From assembly GCA_002394395.1 (NCBI GenBank), contig DGTR01000014.1, positions 9,015 to 73,014 of the forward strand: a DNA stretch of 64,000 bases, read 5' to 3'. Position 1 is the stretch's first letter; each line of letters begins with the position of its first letter. This document shows, in pieces, positions 16,288-23,928 of the stretch. The position numbers and the translations under genes were made by a program. The stretch is from Bacteroidales bacterium UBA4331. GTDB taxonomy: Bacteria > Bacteroidota > Bacteroidia > Bacteroidales > Paludibacteraceae. The notes beneath the pieces are model-generated. The model had not been told where the DNA came from and made no database searches. It saw nothing but the letters and a program-made list of their open reading frames with translations.

Positions 16288-17148
16288 TTAAGCAAAAAAG
16301 ACGGAGAAATCTTCCGATAAAGGAATACCCAACATTCTAAATTGTCCCGGCGAGACACAGCCCATCTGTTGAAACTCCAGCGCAGCATGACTCAAGTCAT
16401 AATATCCGTGCCGCAAAACCGTAGCCAACAAATCTATCGATCCGCCTTGAGCCGCCTGTTGTTGCATGTCCTGGATAGTTCGGTGAAAACGCCTCAAACG
16501 GACAAACTGTTTAGGCGGGATTCCCACATAATTGCGGAAGACACGCAGAAACTGCCGCTCGCCTAAACAGGCAATAGATGCCATCTCTGCCGCCGATATA
16601 TTTCCTTTGACCTCATCGCAGGCCGCGATCACTTTTCTAATACGCGCGTAGTTGGCATCCTCCTTTGTCGGAATGCGCCCCATAAAGAACGAATCGATTA
16701 ACGGCGCAATCTGCTCGGCTTGCGGAGCGGACTTGAAGATCCTGTCTAACTGCAGCAAGCCCTCTTCGCCGTACTCAGCAGCTGTTAACACTTTGCCGGA
16801 TAGCTGCTGCAGGTCCATACCCGTTAATACATGCATGCCTCCGGGCTCAAAATCCATTAACATCCCCTCAAACCATCCGCGGAGAGTGGTCAAGCCAAGC
16901 GTCTGTTGATTCGCGCCGATCAGCGTCAGGCCATCTGCTTGAGTGCCGGAAATTTCTATCTCTGCGTTTCTGACAAAAATGAAACTGCCGTAGTTGGGCA
17001 ATAAGGGCTGCACATGCTTCCCGTTCACAAAACGAGGATCATCCGCCGGCGGCGTCATGGTATCGGTCGAACCCTCCGCCCGCACAAACACATAACGGGA
17101 GATATAGGGTCGCAAGACCTCCGCAGGATAGATAATCTGAAAATACAT
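16288..17148 (-). CDS. AraC family transcriptional regulator
   Basis: 286 residues. The N-terminal part (1-160) is an uncharacterised sensing domain; the C-terminal 100 residues hold two helix-turn-helix motifs of the AraC type (ISAAEMASIACLGERQFLRV, then FVRLRRFHRTIQDM). Its start ATG overlaps the stop of the upstream histidine kinase by one base (TAATG), implying translational coupling. Such N-domains often bind a small ligand, so the kinase may not be its only input. The target is unknown; the outer membrane protein gene just downstream is a candidate. Confidence 0.85.
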   Translation of the reverse strand: MYFQIIYPAEVLRPYISRYVFVRAEGSTDTMTPPADDPRFVNGKHVQPLLPNYGSFIFVRNAEIEISGTQADGLTLIGANQQTLGLTTLRGWFEGMLMDFEPGGMHVLTGMDLQQLSGKVLTAAEYGEEGLLQLDRIFKSAPQAEQIAPLIDSFFMGRIPTKEDANYARIRKVIAACDEVKGNISAAEMASIACLGERQFLRVFRNYVGIPPKQFVRLRRFHRTIQDMQQQAAQGGSIDLLATVLRHGYYDLSHAALEFQQMGCVSPGQFRMLGIPLSEDFSVFFA

Positions 17149-18605
17149 TAGCTTTTTTGTTTATGCAAGTAGATATAGAAAGTCGTACCTTTGGACGAAG
17201 TCTCAAACTCTATACGGCCGCCGGAGCCTTCCACTATATGCTTGGATATAGCTAATCCTAGACCATTGCCGTTGGATTTAGTAGTGAAGTTCGGCTGGAA
17301 GATGCGCGCCTGGATATTCTCAGGAATACCGGTACCATCGTCGGAGATGGATATCTGCACTTCGCGGTCCGAATAAGCGGTATTGAGCACAACGATAATA
17401 TCCGTCGGCGAGGCCTGGAGCGCATTGCGGATGATGTTCACAAAAACCTGCGATATCTGTTCTTTGTCGGCACGGACAACGACGCCGGAGTCGGGGCCCA
17501 CATAACGGACGGGAATCTGCTCGTCGTTCTCACGCTGAAGGGTAATGACGTTCGATAGTTTTTCCGCGACGTCCACTTCGGTCGTGACGACCTCCGGCTG
17601 TTTGGCAAACGCAGAGAACGACTGCGCTATATGCGCCAGGTTGTCGATCTCATCGATGAGCATCTTCGTCGTTTTGTCAAAATACGCATCAAACTGATCC
17701 GTGCCGCGCTTGAGTTGCAGCTTCTGAACCGACAGTTTCATCGGTGTCAAGGGGTTGTTGATCTCATGGGCAATCTGCCGTGCCATCGTTCGCCATGCGC
17801 CCTCACGCTCGGAGTTAGCCAGTTTTTCTGCACTCTCCTCTACCCGATCGACCAACATATTATACCTTTCCACCAGCGCACCCAACTCGTCGTGATACGG
17901 GTAGTCGATGTGATTACCTTTCGCACCGATTTCAAAATGCCGCATCTTCTCTGTCAGCAGCAATAAAGGCGAAGTAATGGATCTGGTCGCCATATAGGAG
18001 ATGAAGAGCGAGAGGATCAAAGCCAAGAGATACACCGGTATCAAGCGCGAGAGCAAGGCGCGAAGTTGTTCGTTACGCGTCTGCTCGCTCAAGAAATACG
18101 GTACGCCGATATAGCCAATAGGCACAAAAGCACCATTATGAAACGGCAGATACGCAATCAGATACGGCTGACCGTTGATCTGCTCATAGCAAAGGGCTAT
18201 GTCATCGTCCGAGAAGAAGGGTTTGTCCACACTCATGCTGCGCGACAACACACCGCCCTCGAAGAGCTGCGGAGAAGAAGACGCCAGCAACTCGCCGTTC
18301 AACGTATAGACATGCAGATCCTGGTGCATATCGATACTGAGATCCCGCAAGTCGATCGAGAGCCCCTCTGCCTGGTTCGGCACAAGCATGACGTCCCAGT
18401 AATACAGGTTCCGCAGATACGACTGGATATACTCCGCGCGGGTGATGAGTTCATGCCGTTGTTGACGCGCCACGCTCCAATATACGTAACGAATCGACAT
18501 CGCCAGCATGAAAACGAAGATGACCGTCACGCACGCAAAAACCACGTACATGATACGCGTGGAGATGGGTTGGTTACGAAGCGATATTTTGAATTTTTCT
18601 GCCAT
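17148..18605 (-). CDS. Membrane sensor histidine kinase
   Basis: 485 residues from MAEKFKISLRNQP. Transmembrane helix about 20-42, extracytoplasmic sensor region to about 180, a second helix near 185-207, then HAMP, dimerisation domain with the phospho-accepting H-box RQIAHEINNPLTPMK, and ATPase domain with DGTGIPENI and NGNGLGLAISKHIVEGSGG. The domain order resembles NtrY-like kinases. No receiver-domain response regulator is nearby; instead it is coupled to an AraC regulator. It has a divergent promoter shared with the gene at 18698. Confidence 0.9.
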   Translation of the reverse strand: MAEKFKISLRNQPISTRIMYVVFACVTVIFVFMLAMSIRYVYWSVARQQRHELITRAEYIQSYLRNLYYWDVMLVPNQAEGLSIDLRDLSIDMHQDLHVYTLNGELLASSSPQLFEGGVLSRSMSVDKPFFSDDDIALCYEQINGQPYLIAYLPFHNGAFVPIGYIGVPYFLSEQTRNEQLRALLSRLIPVYLLALILSLFISYMATRSITSPLLLLTEKMRHFEIGAKGNHIDYPYHDELGALVERYNMLVDRVEESAEKLANSEREGAWRTMARQIAHEINNPLTPMKLSVQKLQLKRGTDQFDAYFDKTTKMLIDEIDNLAHIAQSFSAFAKQPEVVTTEVDVAEKLSNVITLQRENDEQIPVRYVGPDSGVVVRADKEQISQVFVNIIRNALQASPTDIIVVLNTAYSDREVQISISDDGTGIPENIQARIFQPNFTTKSNGNGLGLAISKHIVEGSGGRIEFETSSKGTTFYIYLHKQKS

Positions 18606-18622
18606 ACGCACGTTTTGCGACG

Positions 18623-18670
18623 CAAAGATACTAAAAAATTTGCATATGTGCAAAAAAATCTGTACCTTTG
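18623..18670. promoter_or_regulatory. Divergent promoters sharing one TTTGCATATGTGCAAA palindrome
   Basis: The palindrome at 18639-18654 is the upstream element for TACCTTTG on the plus strand (18663-18670) and for TATCTTTG on the minus strand (complement CAAAGATA at 18623-18630). It drives the histidine kinase leftward and the membrane protein rightward. The same design is at 36266-36313. Confidence 0.8.
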
Positions 18671-18697
18671 CACGTTTTTTCGAAAAATAACACAAAA

Positions 18698-19423
18698 ATG
18701 GTACAAATTTTTACAGCTTTTCTCTTAGGATTGCTCACCATACTGGACCCATGCACGCTGATGACCAGTATCACCGCCATCAGTTATATCGACAAGGAGA
18801 TCAATAACCGCCGCAAAGTGCTGACGAACGGTTTGATGTTCGTTCTCGGCAAATTGGCGACATACGTGTTACTAAGTATTCCGTTCCTCATGGGCGCGCA
18901 GACCGAAGGCATTCAAGCCATCTTGAGTCATTGGGGCGAACCGATTTTGGCAGGATTCATGCTCATCTGCGGTATCGTGTTGCTCTTCAGCGGTCACCAT
19001 CACCACGAGCATGACCACGGCATCAGCAAATGGCTCAAAGAGACGGATAGCAAAGAGAGTTGGCTGTGGTCCTTCATCCTCGGTATCTTCTTTGCCATCG
19101 CTTTCTGCCCCCACCGTCTCGTCTATTTCCTGACGATGATAGATATCACACTGACTCTGCCGACCACGTGGAGCTGGCTCATGCCGGTGGTATTCAGCCT
19201 TGGAACGGGTCTGCCAATCATGCTCATTGCGTGGCTGGTAAGTTACAGTGCGGTCAGCATCGGAAACCTGACCAGCAAGATGAGTTCTTTCGAGAAATGG
19301 TTTCGCCACATCTGTGCAGTACTGTTTATCATCTTAGGATGCTATCTGGCGGTACATTGTATTATCGAGGCACACGAACACGAAGGATGCTGTCACCATG
19401 AGCACGCCGTACTTTCGTTTTAA
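18698..19423 (+). CDS. DsbD/CcdA-like membrane protein (SafE-type)
   Basis: 241 residues with about six transmembrane helices. Two conserved cysteines occur in LDPCTLMT (helix 1) and AFCPHRL (helix 4), the pattern of CcdA/DsbD electron carriers and of the related efflux or urease-accessory permeases. Histidine-rich clusters (GHHHHEHDHG in a loop, HEHEGCCHHEH at the C-terminus) suggest metal binding. Possible roles are thiol transfer across the inner membrane or metal/metalloid export; the sequence alone does not choose. The chosen ATG is 28 nt past the -7 box. It overlaps the next gene by 26 nt. Confidence 0.8.
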   Translation: MVQIFTAFLLGLLTILDPCTLMTSITAISYIDKEINNRRKVLTNGLMFVLGKLATYVLLSIPFLMGAQTEGIQAILSHWGEPILAGFMLICGIVLLFSGHHHHEHDHGISKWLKETDSKESWLWSFILGIFFAIAFCPHRLVYFLTMIDITLTLPTTWSWLMPVVFSLGTGLPIMLIAWLVSYSAVSIGNLTSKMSSFEKWFRHICAVLFIILGCYLAVHCIIEAHEHEGCCHHEHAVLSF

Positions 19424-20135
19424 GCAATTCACCATCTACCACGACCATTGTGCCATGAAAGTGGGCACCGACGGCGTGTTATTAGGGTGTTGGGCAGGAG
19501 CAAATCATGTACCATTAGGTCATTTACCATGTACCATTTTAGATGTCGGCACGGGTTCCGGGCTGATAGCCCGGATGTTGATGCAGCGCTTTCCTGAAGC
19601 GGAAGTAGAAGGCATCGATATCGACGAAGCGGCCGTAGAACAAGCTCGCGGAAATGGTGTAAACGCCTATTTGAGCAGCCTGCAGGAATGGGCAAATCAT
19701 AAACCACAAATCACAAATCACAAATACGACCTCATCGTCTCCAACCCTCCGTATTTTCAAAACAGTCTCAAGAACCCCGACAAAGGGCGGGAATTAGCGC
19801 GACACACGGATAATTTGAGTTACGAAGAGCTGCTGGCTCATAGCGAGCGGTTATTGACCATGCATGGTCAATTAGCCATCATCTTACCTGCCGACGCGGA
19901 GCAAGAGATCTGCACTCTCGCGGCCCGACACTCCTTATATCTCACGCACGTTACGCGCGTATATAGTAAGGAGTCAAAACCACCCCGTCGGGTCTTATTA
20001 CAATTCGAGAAATCGGAATCACAGAATCACGAAATCACGGAATCACGCCCGCTCGAAGACACACTCGTTCTCGAAGACGACAAAGGCGGTCGCTCTGCGG
20101 CATATCAGGAATTAGCAAAGGACTTCTACCTCTAA
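19398..20135 (+). CDS. trmN6: tRNA1(Val) (adenine37-N6)-methyltransferase
   Basis: SAM-dependent methyltransferase that makes N6-methyladenosine 37 in tRNA1(Val). Motif I is ILDVGTGSGLIARM, the acidic SAM ligand is in EGIDIDEAAV, and the catalytic N6-adenine motif is NPPYF. The family's N-terminal FKQFTIYHDHCAMKVGTDGV is clear. The 245 residues include three stretches made by three repeats: NHVPLGHLPC (about 37-46), NHKPQITNHK (about 98-107), and SQNHEITES (about 206-214). All keep the frame and lie outside the motifs. It overlaps the upstream gene. Confidence 0.93.
   Translation: MSTPYFRFKQFTIYHDHCAMKVGTDGVLLGCWAGANHVPLGHLPCTILDVGTGSGLIARMLMQRFPEAEVEGIDIDEAAVEQARGNGVNAYLSSLQEWANHKPQITNHKYDLIVSNPPYFQNSLKNPDKGRELARHTDNLSYEELLAHSERLLTMHGQLAIILPADAEQEICTLAARHSLYLTHVTRVYSKESKPPRRVLLQFEKSESQNHEITESRPLEDTLVLEDDKGGRSAAYQELAKDFYL
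19508..19540. repeat. ACCATTTGGTCATTTACC-type repeat inside trmN6
   Basis: GTACCATTAGGTCATTTACC followed by ATGTACCATTT, in frame, just before methyltransferase motif I. Same family as 6864-6900. Confidence 0.7.
19689..19727. repeat. CAAATCACAAATCA-type repeat inside trmN6
   Basis: AAATCATAAACCACAAATCA followed by CAAATCACAAATAC, translated as NHKPQITNHKY. A related AATCACG version is at 20011-20047 and at 47973-48008. Confidence 0.7.
20011..20047. repeat. GAATCACGAAATCACG-type repeat inside trmN6
   Basis: GGAATCACAGAATCACGAAA followed by TCACGGAATCACG, translated as ESQNHEITES. An intergenic counterpart precedes clpB at 47973-48008. Confidence 0.7.
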
Positions 20136-20152
20136 GGCAGAAGTCCTTTTTG
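20116..20152 (+). terminator. Terminator of trmN6
   Basis: AAAGGACTTC and GAAGTCCTTT pair around the stop region, followed by TTTTG. The stem includes the last codons of trmN6. Confidence 0.8.
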
Positions 20153-20172
20153 TATCAGCCATACATGGCTGA

Positions 20173-21705
20173 TTACTTAGCTACATTGACAGCGCGTACC
20201 TCGCGGATGACGGTCACCTTAACCTGACCGGGGTACGTCATCTCATCCTGGATACGTTTGGCCAGATCGAACGAGAGCAGCTCCGTATCCTTGTCGGAGA
20301 TCTTGTCCGCTCCAACGATAACACGCAGCTCGCGGCCGGCCTGCAAAGCGTACGTCTTCACCACGCCCGGGAACGACATAGCGAGATTCTCGAGGTCGTT
20401 GAGACGCTTCACATAACTCTCCACAATCTCTCTACGAGCACCCGGACGGGCACCTGAGATAGCATCGCAAGCTTGTACGATCGGCGCAATCAGGGTCTTC
20501 ATCTCGCACTCATCGTGGTGCGCACCGACCGCATTGCAGATATCCGGTTTCTCGCCGTACTTCTCGCACAGTTTCATACCGAGTTCTGCGTGCGGCAGCT
20601 CGACATCTTCGTCGGACACTTTACCTATATCGTGCAACAATCCGGCACGCTTGGCTGCTTTCACGTTGAGTCCTAACTCACCTGCCATAGCGGCACAAAG
20701 GTTCGCCGTCTCGCGGCTGTGTTGCAGCAGGTTCTGACCATACGAAGAACGATATTTCATCTTTCCTACCAGACGAATCAGCTCCGGATGGAGGCCATGG
20801 ATACCCAAGTCGATGGTCGTACGTTTACCGGTCTCGATGATCTCCTCCTCCACCTGTTTGGTCACTTTCGCAACCACTTCCTCGATGCGCGCAGGGTGAA
20901 TACGGCCGTCTTGTACCAGCTGGTGCAACGACAGACGCGCTATCTCGCGGCGCACGGGGTCAAAAGCAGAGAGAGTGATTGCTCCCGGAGTGTCATCTAC
21001 GACGATCTCCACACCCGTAGCAGCTTCCAGCGCACGGATATTTCGTCCCTCACGGCCGATGATACGTGCCTTAACGTCGTCATTCTCTATATGGAAAACC
21101 GAAACGGTGCTTTCTGCCGCCGTCTCCGAAGCCACACGTTGAATGGTCTGAATGATGATTTTCTTTGCCTCTTTGTTCGCCTCCAAACGGGCATTGTCCA
21201 TGATCTCGTTGATGTACGACATAGCCGCAGTCTTCGCCTCGTCCTTGAGGGCCTCTACCAACTGCTTCTTCGCCTCCTCAGCGCTCATTCCAGAAAGTTG
21301 CTCCAGCTGCTTCTCTGCCTCGTGGTGCATCTTCTCGATCTCCTGCTGACGGTAGTCCAAAGCCTGTTGGCGTTGCTCTGCCGCTTGCACTTTCTGATTT
21401 GCTTCGTTGAGACTTCTCTGGATCTCTCCCTGACGCTGGTTCAACTGCTGCTCACGTTGCTGCAAACGCTGTTCTTGTTGTTGTATGCGTTTGTCCTGCT
21501 CGCGCACGGCATTGTCATGCTCCAGCTTGAGGGCGATAAATTTCTCCTTAGCCTCAACAATCTTGTTTTTCTTCACTACCTCCGCTTCCTCGGCTGCCTT
21601 CTTTACTATTCCGGCGCCAACGATGCGAGCAATGAAGTAGTAGCCGCCGGCTCCCACCAGGAGTCCTGCAACTACACAAATGACAATTAGGATTGCTGTG
21701 TTCAT
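20173..21705 (-). CDS. rny: Ribonuclease Y
   Basis: Membrane-anchored endoribonuclease that starts mRNA decay. The 510 residues show an N-terminal transmembrane helix (5-28), a long charged coiled coil (35-190), a KH domain (GREGRNIRALEAATGVEIVVDD) read here as GREGRNIRALEAATG, and an HD domain with LLHDIGKV and GAHHDE. Length and order match the family. It follows zapA by 3 nt, in the order coiled-coil protein, zapA, rny that is common in the phylum. Confidence 0.96.
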   Translation of the reverse strand: MNTAILIVICVVAGLLVGAGGYYFIARIVGAGIVKKAAEEAEVVKKNKIVEAKEKFIALKLEHDNAVREQDKRIQQQEQRLQQREQQLNQRQGEIQRSLNEANQKVQAAEQRQQALDYRQQEIEKMHHEAEKQLEQLSGMSAEEAKKQLVEALKDEAKTAAMSYINEIMDNARLEANKEAKKIIIQTIQRVASETAAESTVSVFHIENDDVKARIIGREGRNIRALEAATGVEIVVDDTPGAITLSAFDPVRREIARLSLHQLVQDGRIHPARIEEVVAKVTKQVEEEIIETGKRTTIDLGIHGLHPELIRLVGKMKYRSSYGQNLLQHSRETANLCAAMAGELGLNVKAAKRAGLLHDIGKVSDEDVELPHAELGMKLCEKYGEKPDICNAVGAHHDECEMKTLIAPIVQACDAISGARPGARREIVESYVKRLNDLENLAMSFPGVVKTYALQAGRELRVIVGADKISDKDTELLSFDLAKRIQDEMTYPGQVKVTVIREVRAVNVAK

Positions 21706-21708
21706 TGT

Positions 21709-22011
21709 TTATTGTTTATCGTTGTTATTAATAGTGGTTAAGATCTTCTTATTGAGTTCCTGCAACTCTTTCTCTACCGGCTCCAGGCTCTTCTCCCGTG
21801 CATCGGATTGCAGCGAGACCGCCATTTCCAAAGCCGTGTACATCCATAACTGCTCTGCCGATGCGTTAGGACGCAGTTTCAGGTAATACTGATAGCGGTT
21901 GTTCAACAAATCTGCCGCATACCGGTAGTTCGGTTCCTGCTCACGCGGGACATCCAAGCCCACCGAGTGTGCATCCAACTGCAGGTTTATATGTTGCTTG
22001 TCCGATATCAA
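21709..22011 (-). CDS. zapA: Cell division protein ZapA
   Basis: About 100 residues. ZapA binds FtsZ and bundles its filaments at the division site. The family pattern is seen in INLQLDAHSVGLDVPREQEP, YRYAADLLNNRYQYY and MYTALEMA. No ATG fits: the frame opens at a TTG (22011) right at the edge of a repeat (22012-22046), and an in-frame TGA lies just upstream. The start is therefore likely TTG, possibly because the repeat replaced the original 5' end. The gene is between its coiled-coil partner and rny. Confidence 0.85.
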   Translation of the reverse strand: MISDKQHINLQLDAHSVGLDVPREQEPNYRYAADLLNNRYQYYLKLRPNASAEQLWMYTALEMAVSLQSDAREKSLEPVEKELQELNKKILTTINNNDKQ

Positions 22012-22046
22012 AATCTCAAATTTCCAATCTCAAATATCCAATCAGC
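22012..22046. repeat. CAAATTTCCAATCTCAAAT-type repeat upstream of zapA
   Basis: AAATCTCAAATTTCCAATCT followed by CAAATATCCAATC, two to three imperfect units of about 13 bp filling the gap between the coiled-coil gene and zapA. Confidence 0.65.
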
Positions 22047-22317
22047 GCTTTAGCGCTTCCATCGCTCTGTCTATCTGCGCAATAAGTGCACTAAGACGCT
22101 TATACGCTTCTTCACTTCCTTCTGCCGAACTCATGGCATTTGCCGTAGCTATCCGGCGATTTTGTTGCTGCAAAGCCGCCAACTCGCTATGCGTCCGGAT
22201 CAACTCTTCACGCTGTTTCTCTATATCCTCACGAAGTCGCACATTCTCCTCCCGGAGCGCCTCATAACGCTCCAAGAGAAGTTGTACGTTTTGCGAGAGG
22301 TCGGAAAGAGCTTTCAT
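22042..22317 (-). CDS. Small coiled-coil protein upstream of zapA
   Basis: 91 residues from the ATG at 22317. Residues about 8-50 form a heptad-rich coiled coil (LLERYEALREENVRLRED), and residues 70-90 a second short helix. It resembles ZapB-like coiled-coil division proteins, and its place directly before zapA supports a role with ZapA, but the assignment is inference. RNA from this gene probably continues through zapA into rny. Confidence 0.75.
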   Translation of the reverse strand: MKALSDLSQNVQLLLERYEALREENVRLREDIEKQREELIRTHSELAALQQQNRRIATANAMSSAEGSEEAYKRLSALIAQIDRAMEALKR

Positions 22318-22352
22318 CAATCCATCATTTAGCGAAGCGGCTCAATCCATCA

Positions 22353-23564
22353 TTAAAAGGAGTATCCGACACCCAGACCGATCACGCCCTTGAACTGGCA
22401 ACGCTCAGAAAGCACATTCTCTTTGTTCGCAATCAGCGTTCCCGGGTAGTATTTCAAACTAGTCTGAAGCGTTACCTGCAGACATTTGAGGAACTGATAG
22501 CTCAGCGCGCAATCCCAATCTACGTCAAACATACCGAACGAACGGTTCATATTCGAGTATTTGAAATAGTGGTCTGCCTCATTGTAGAGTGGATCCATCT
22601 CACGGTTGGCTGCACGTGTTGCGGCGTCCTGATAGGAAGCCAACTCTTTACCACGACCTGCGTACGGGGTGAAGAGCGCCAACGAGGTGCTCAGTTTCAT
22701 ATCTTTGTAAGTATAAGCGATAGCACCCTTGAAACTCAAACCGAACTCAGCACGTGCGTTGCGGTCGTACAATTTTTGGGTACCCTCTGCGTCGTAATAA
22801 GAAACACCGTTACGATCCTTCAGTCTCGAAGCAAAATCATTGTGCTCTCCCTGGATTGCGGTGTAGATATCCTGTGTCCAATCCGCCTCGTCATTTCCAT
22901 CTGCCACCCAAGCCTCTTTGGTATATTTCTCATTCCAAGACTTGCCGGTATAAGCCGTTGTGATACGACCTGCTATCGGAGAGAGATAAATAGAGAAGTC
23001 CGCGCCGTTGTAACTCTTCTTCCAATCGATACCGACAGAGATATCGGTATAAGAAGGAGCCAACCATTTGGAGATTGCAGGGTTATAACCCGTTACGTAT
23101 TCGCGGCCTAACGCATATTGACTCTGGAAACCTCCGAGTACGGTCAAATACCAATTCTCTTTGAACTCCCATCCGAACTTGGTCGCCAATTTGATATTAT
23201 CACTGGATTTCTGGAAAGCATCCTCCTCCTGATCAATCCAAGTCATACCGAAATCCGTATCGAAATTCGTCTCCCAAGCGATTGCATTCTTGTGATACAG
23301 GAGGTGCAACTTGGCATATATGATACCGTTCACGTTGTTCTTACCACCGGCAGCCCAGTTTACCAAACCGGTTGCAGCAGCATTCAAACCCACTGTACCA
23401 TCGAACTTCCAAGCCTTCTCGCCATCTTCCAATTTCTGGAGATCCGCTCCTGCTTTTGCGGCAGCATCAGCATTCGTAGTTACTTTTTCTTTGTCCACTG
23501 TCTGGGCATTCATCGTCAACGCAGCCATGAGGCAGAGCGCTACAGATAAAATAGATTTTTTCAT
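22353..23564 (-). CDS. DUF3078 outer membrane protein
   Basis: 403 residues with a signal peptide (MKKSILSVALCLMAALTMNA). The mature part has the DUF3078 pattern (WKFDGTVGLNAAATGLVNWA, GGKNNVNG) and alternating aromatic beta strands ending in GVIGLGVGYSF, typical of a C-terminal barrel strand. DUF3078 proteins are predicted outer membrane barrels restricted to this phylum, function unknown. It has its own strong promoter at 23636-23667. Confidence 0.9.
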   Translation of the reverse strand: MKKSILSVALCLMAALTMNAQTVDKEKVTTNADAAAKAGADLQKLEDGEKAWKFDGTVGLNAAATGLVNWAAGGKNNVNGIIYAKLHLLYHKNAIAWETNFDTDFGMTWIDQEEDAFQKSSDNIKLATKFGWEFKENWYLTVLGGFQSQYALGREYVTGYNPAISKWLAPSYTDISVGIDWKKSYNGADFSIYLSPIAGRITTAYTGKSWNEKYTKEAWVADGNDEADWTQDIYTAIQGEHNDFASRLKDRNGVSYYDAEGTQKLYDRNARAEFGLSFKGAIAYTYKDMKLSTSLALFTPYAGRGKELASYQDAATRAANREMDPLYNEADHYFKYSNMNRSFGMFDVDWDCALSYQFLKCLQVTLQTSLKYYPGTLIANKENVLSERCQFKGVIGLGVGYSF

Positions 23565-23635
23565 TTATTCAAAATTGTTTGTTAGACGTTTATTAAAATA
23601 TATTGAGTTTTTGTTGCTTCTACCAAAACCGACTG

Positions 23636-23667
23636 CAAAATTACAAAAAAAATTCCACATATGCAAA
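23636..23667 (-). promoter_or_regulatory. Promoter of the DUF3078 gene
   Basis: Minus strand TTTGCATATGTGG, an A/T-rich spacer, TAATTTTG (complement CAAAATTA at 23636-23643). Confidence 0.75.
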
Positions 23668-23739
23668 TAAATAATGTACGCGCGCGACTTTTTCTGTCAA
23701 AAACGTCAATTTTTACACATTTTTTCTAAATATGTGCAC

Positions 23740-23769
23740 ACGCATATGCAAAAAAAGCAGTAATTTTGC
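23740..23769 (+). promoter_or_regulatory. Promoter of the BIG2 surface protein gene
   Basis: ACGCATATGCAAAAAAAGCA then TAATTTTG at 23761-23768. It predicts a leader of about 155 nt. Confidence 0.7.
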
Positions 23770-23928
23770 AGCGTGAATTATTATGCAGGTATTGAGTAAG
23801 TATTGAGTAAGGACTAAATAAGACTTTTAACGTATCCTGCACCACCCTATATATATTATTAATAATATATATCCCGTGATTTTAACAAACAACCACAAAA
23901 ACGTTGAATATTTAAACAAAAAATCAAT

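Larger units (their letters stand above)
23565..23928. other. 364-bp divergent intergenic region
   Basis: No gene seen. It holds a minus-strand promoter for the DUF3078 gene, a plus-strand promoter for the BIG2 gene, a GAGTAAGTATTGAGTAAGGA type repeat (23785-23830), and a 24-bp perfect AT palindrome (ATATATATTATT / AATAATATATAT, about 23853-23876) in the long leader of the BIG2 gene. Confidence 0.7.

Noticed and set aside
16209..16388. 60-residue N-terminal extension of the outer membrane protein
   Set aside because: The extension overlaps the AraC gene and the likely promoter; the MKKFFLG signal peptide at 16208 is the natural start.
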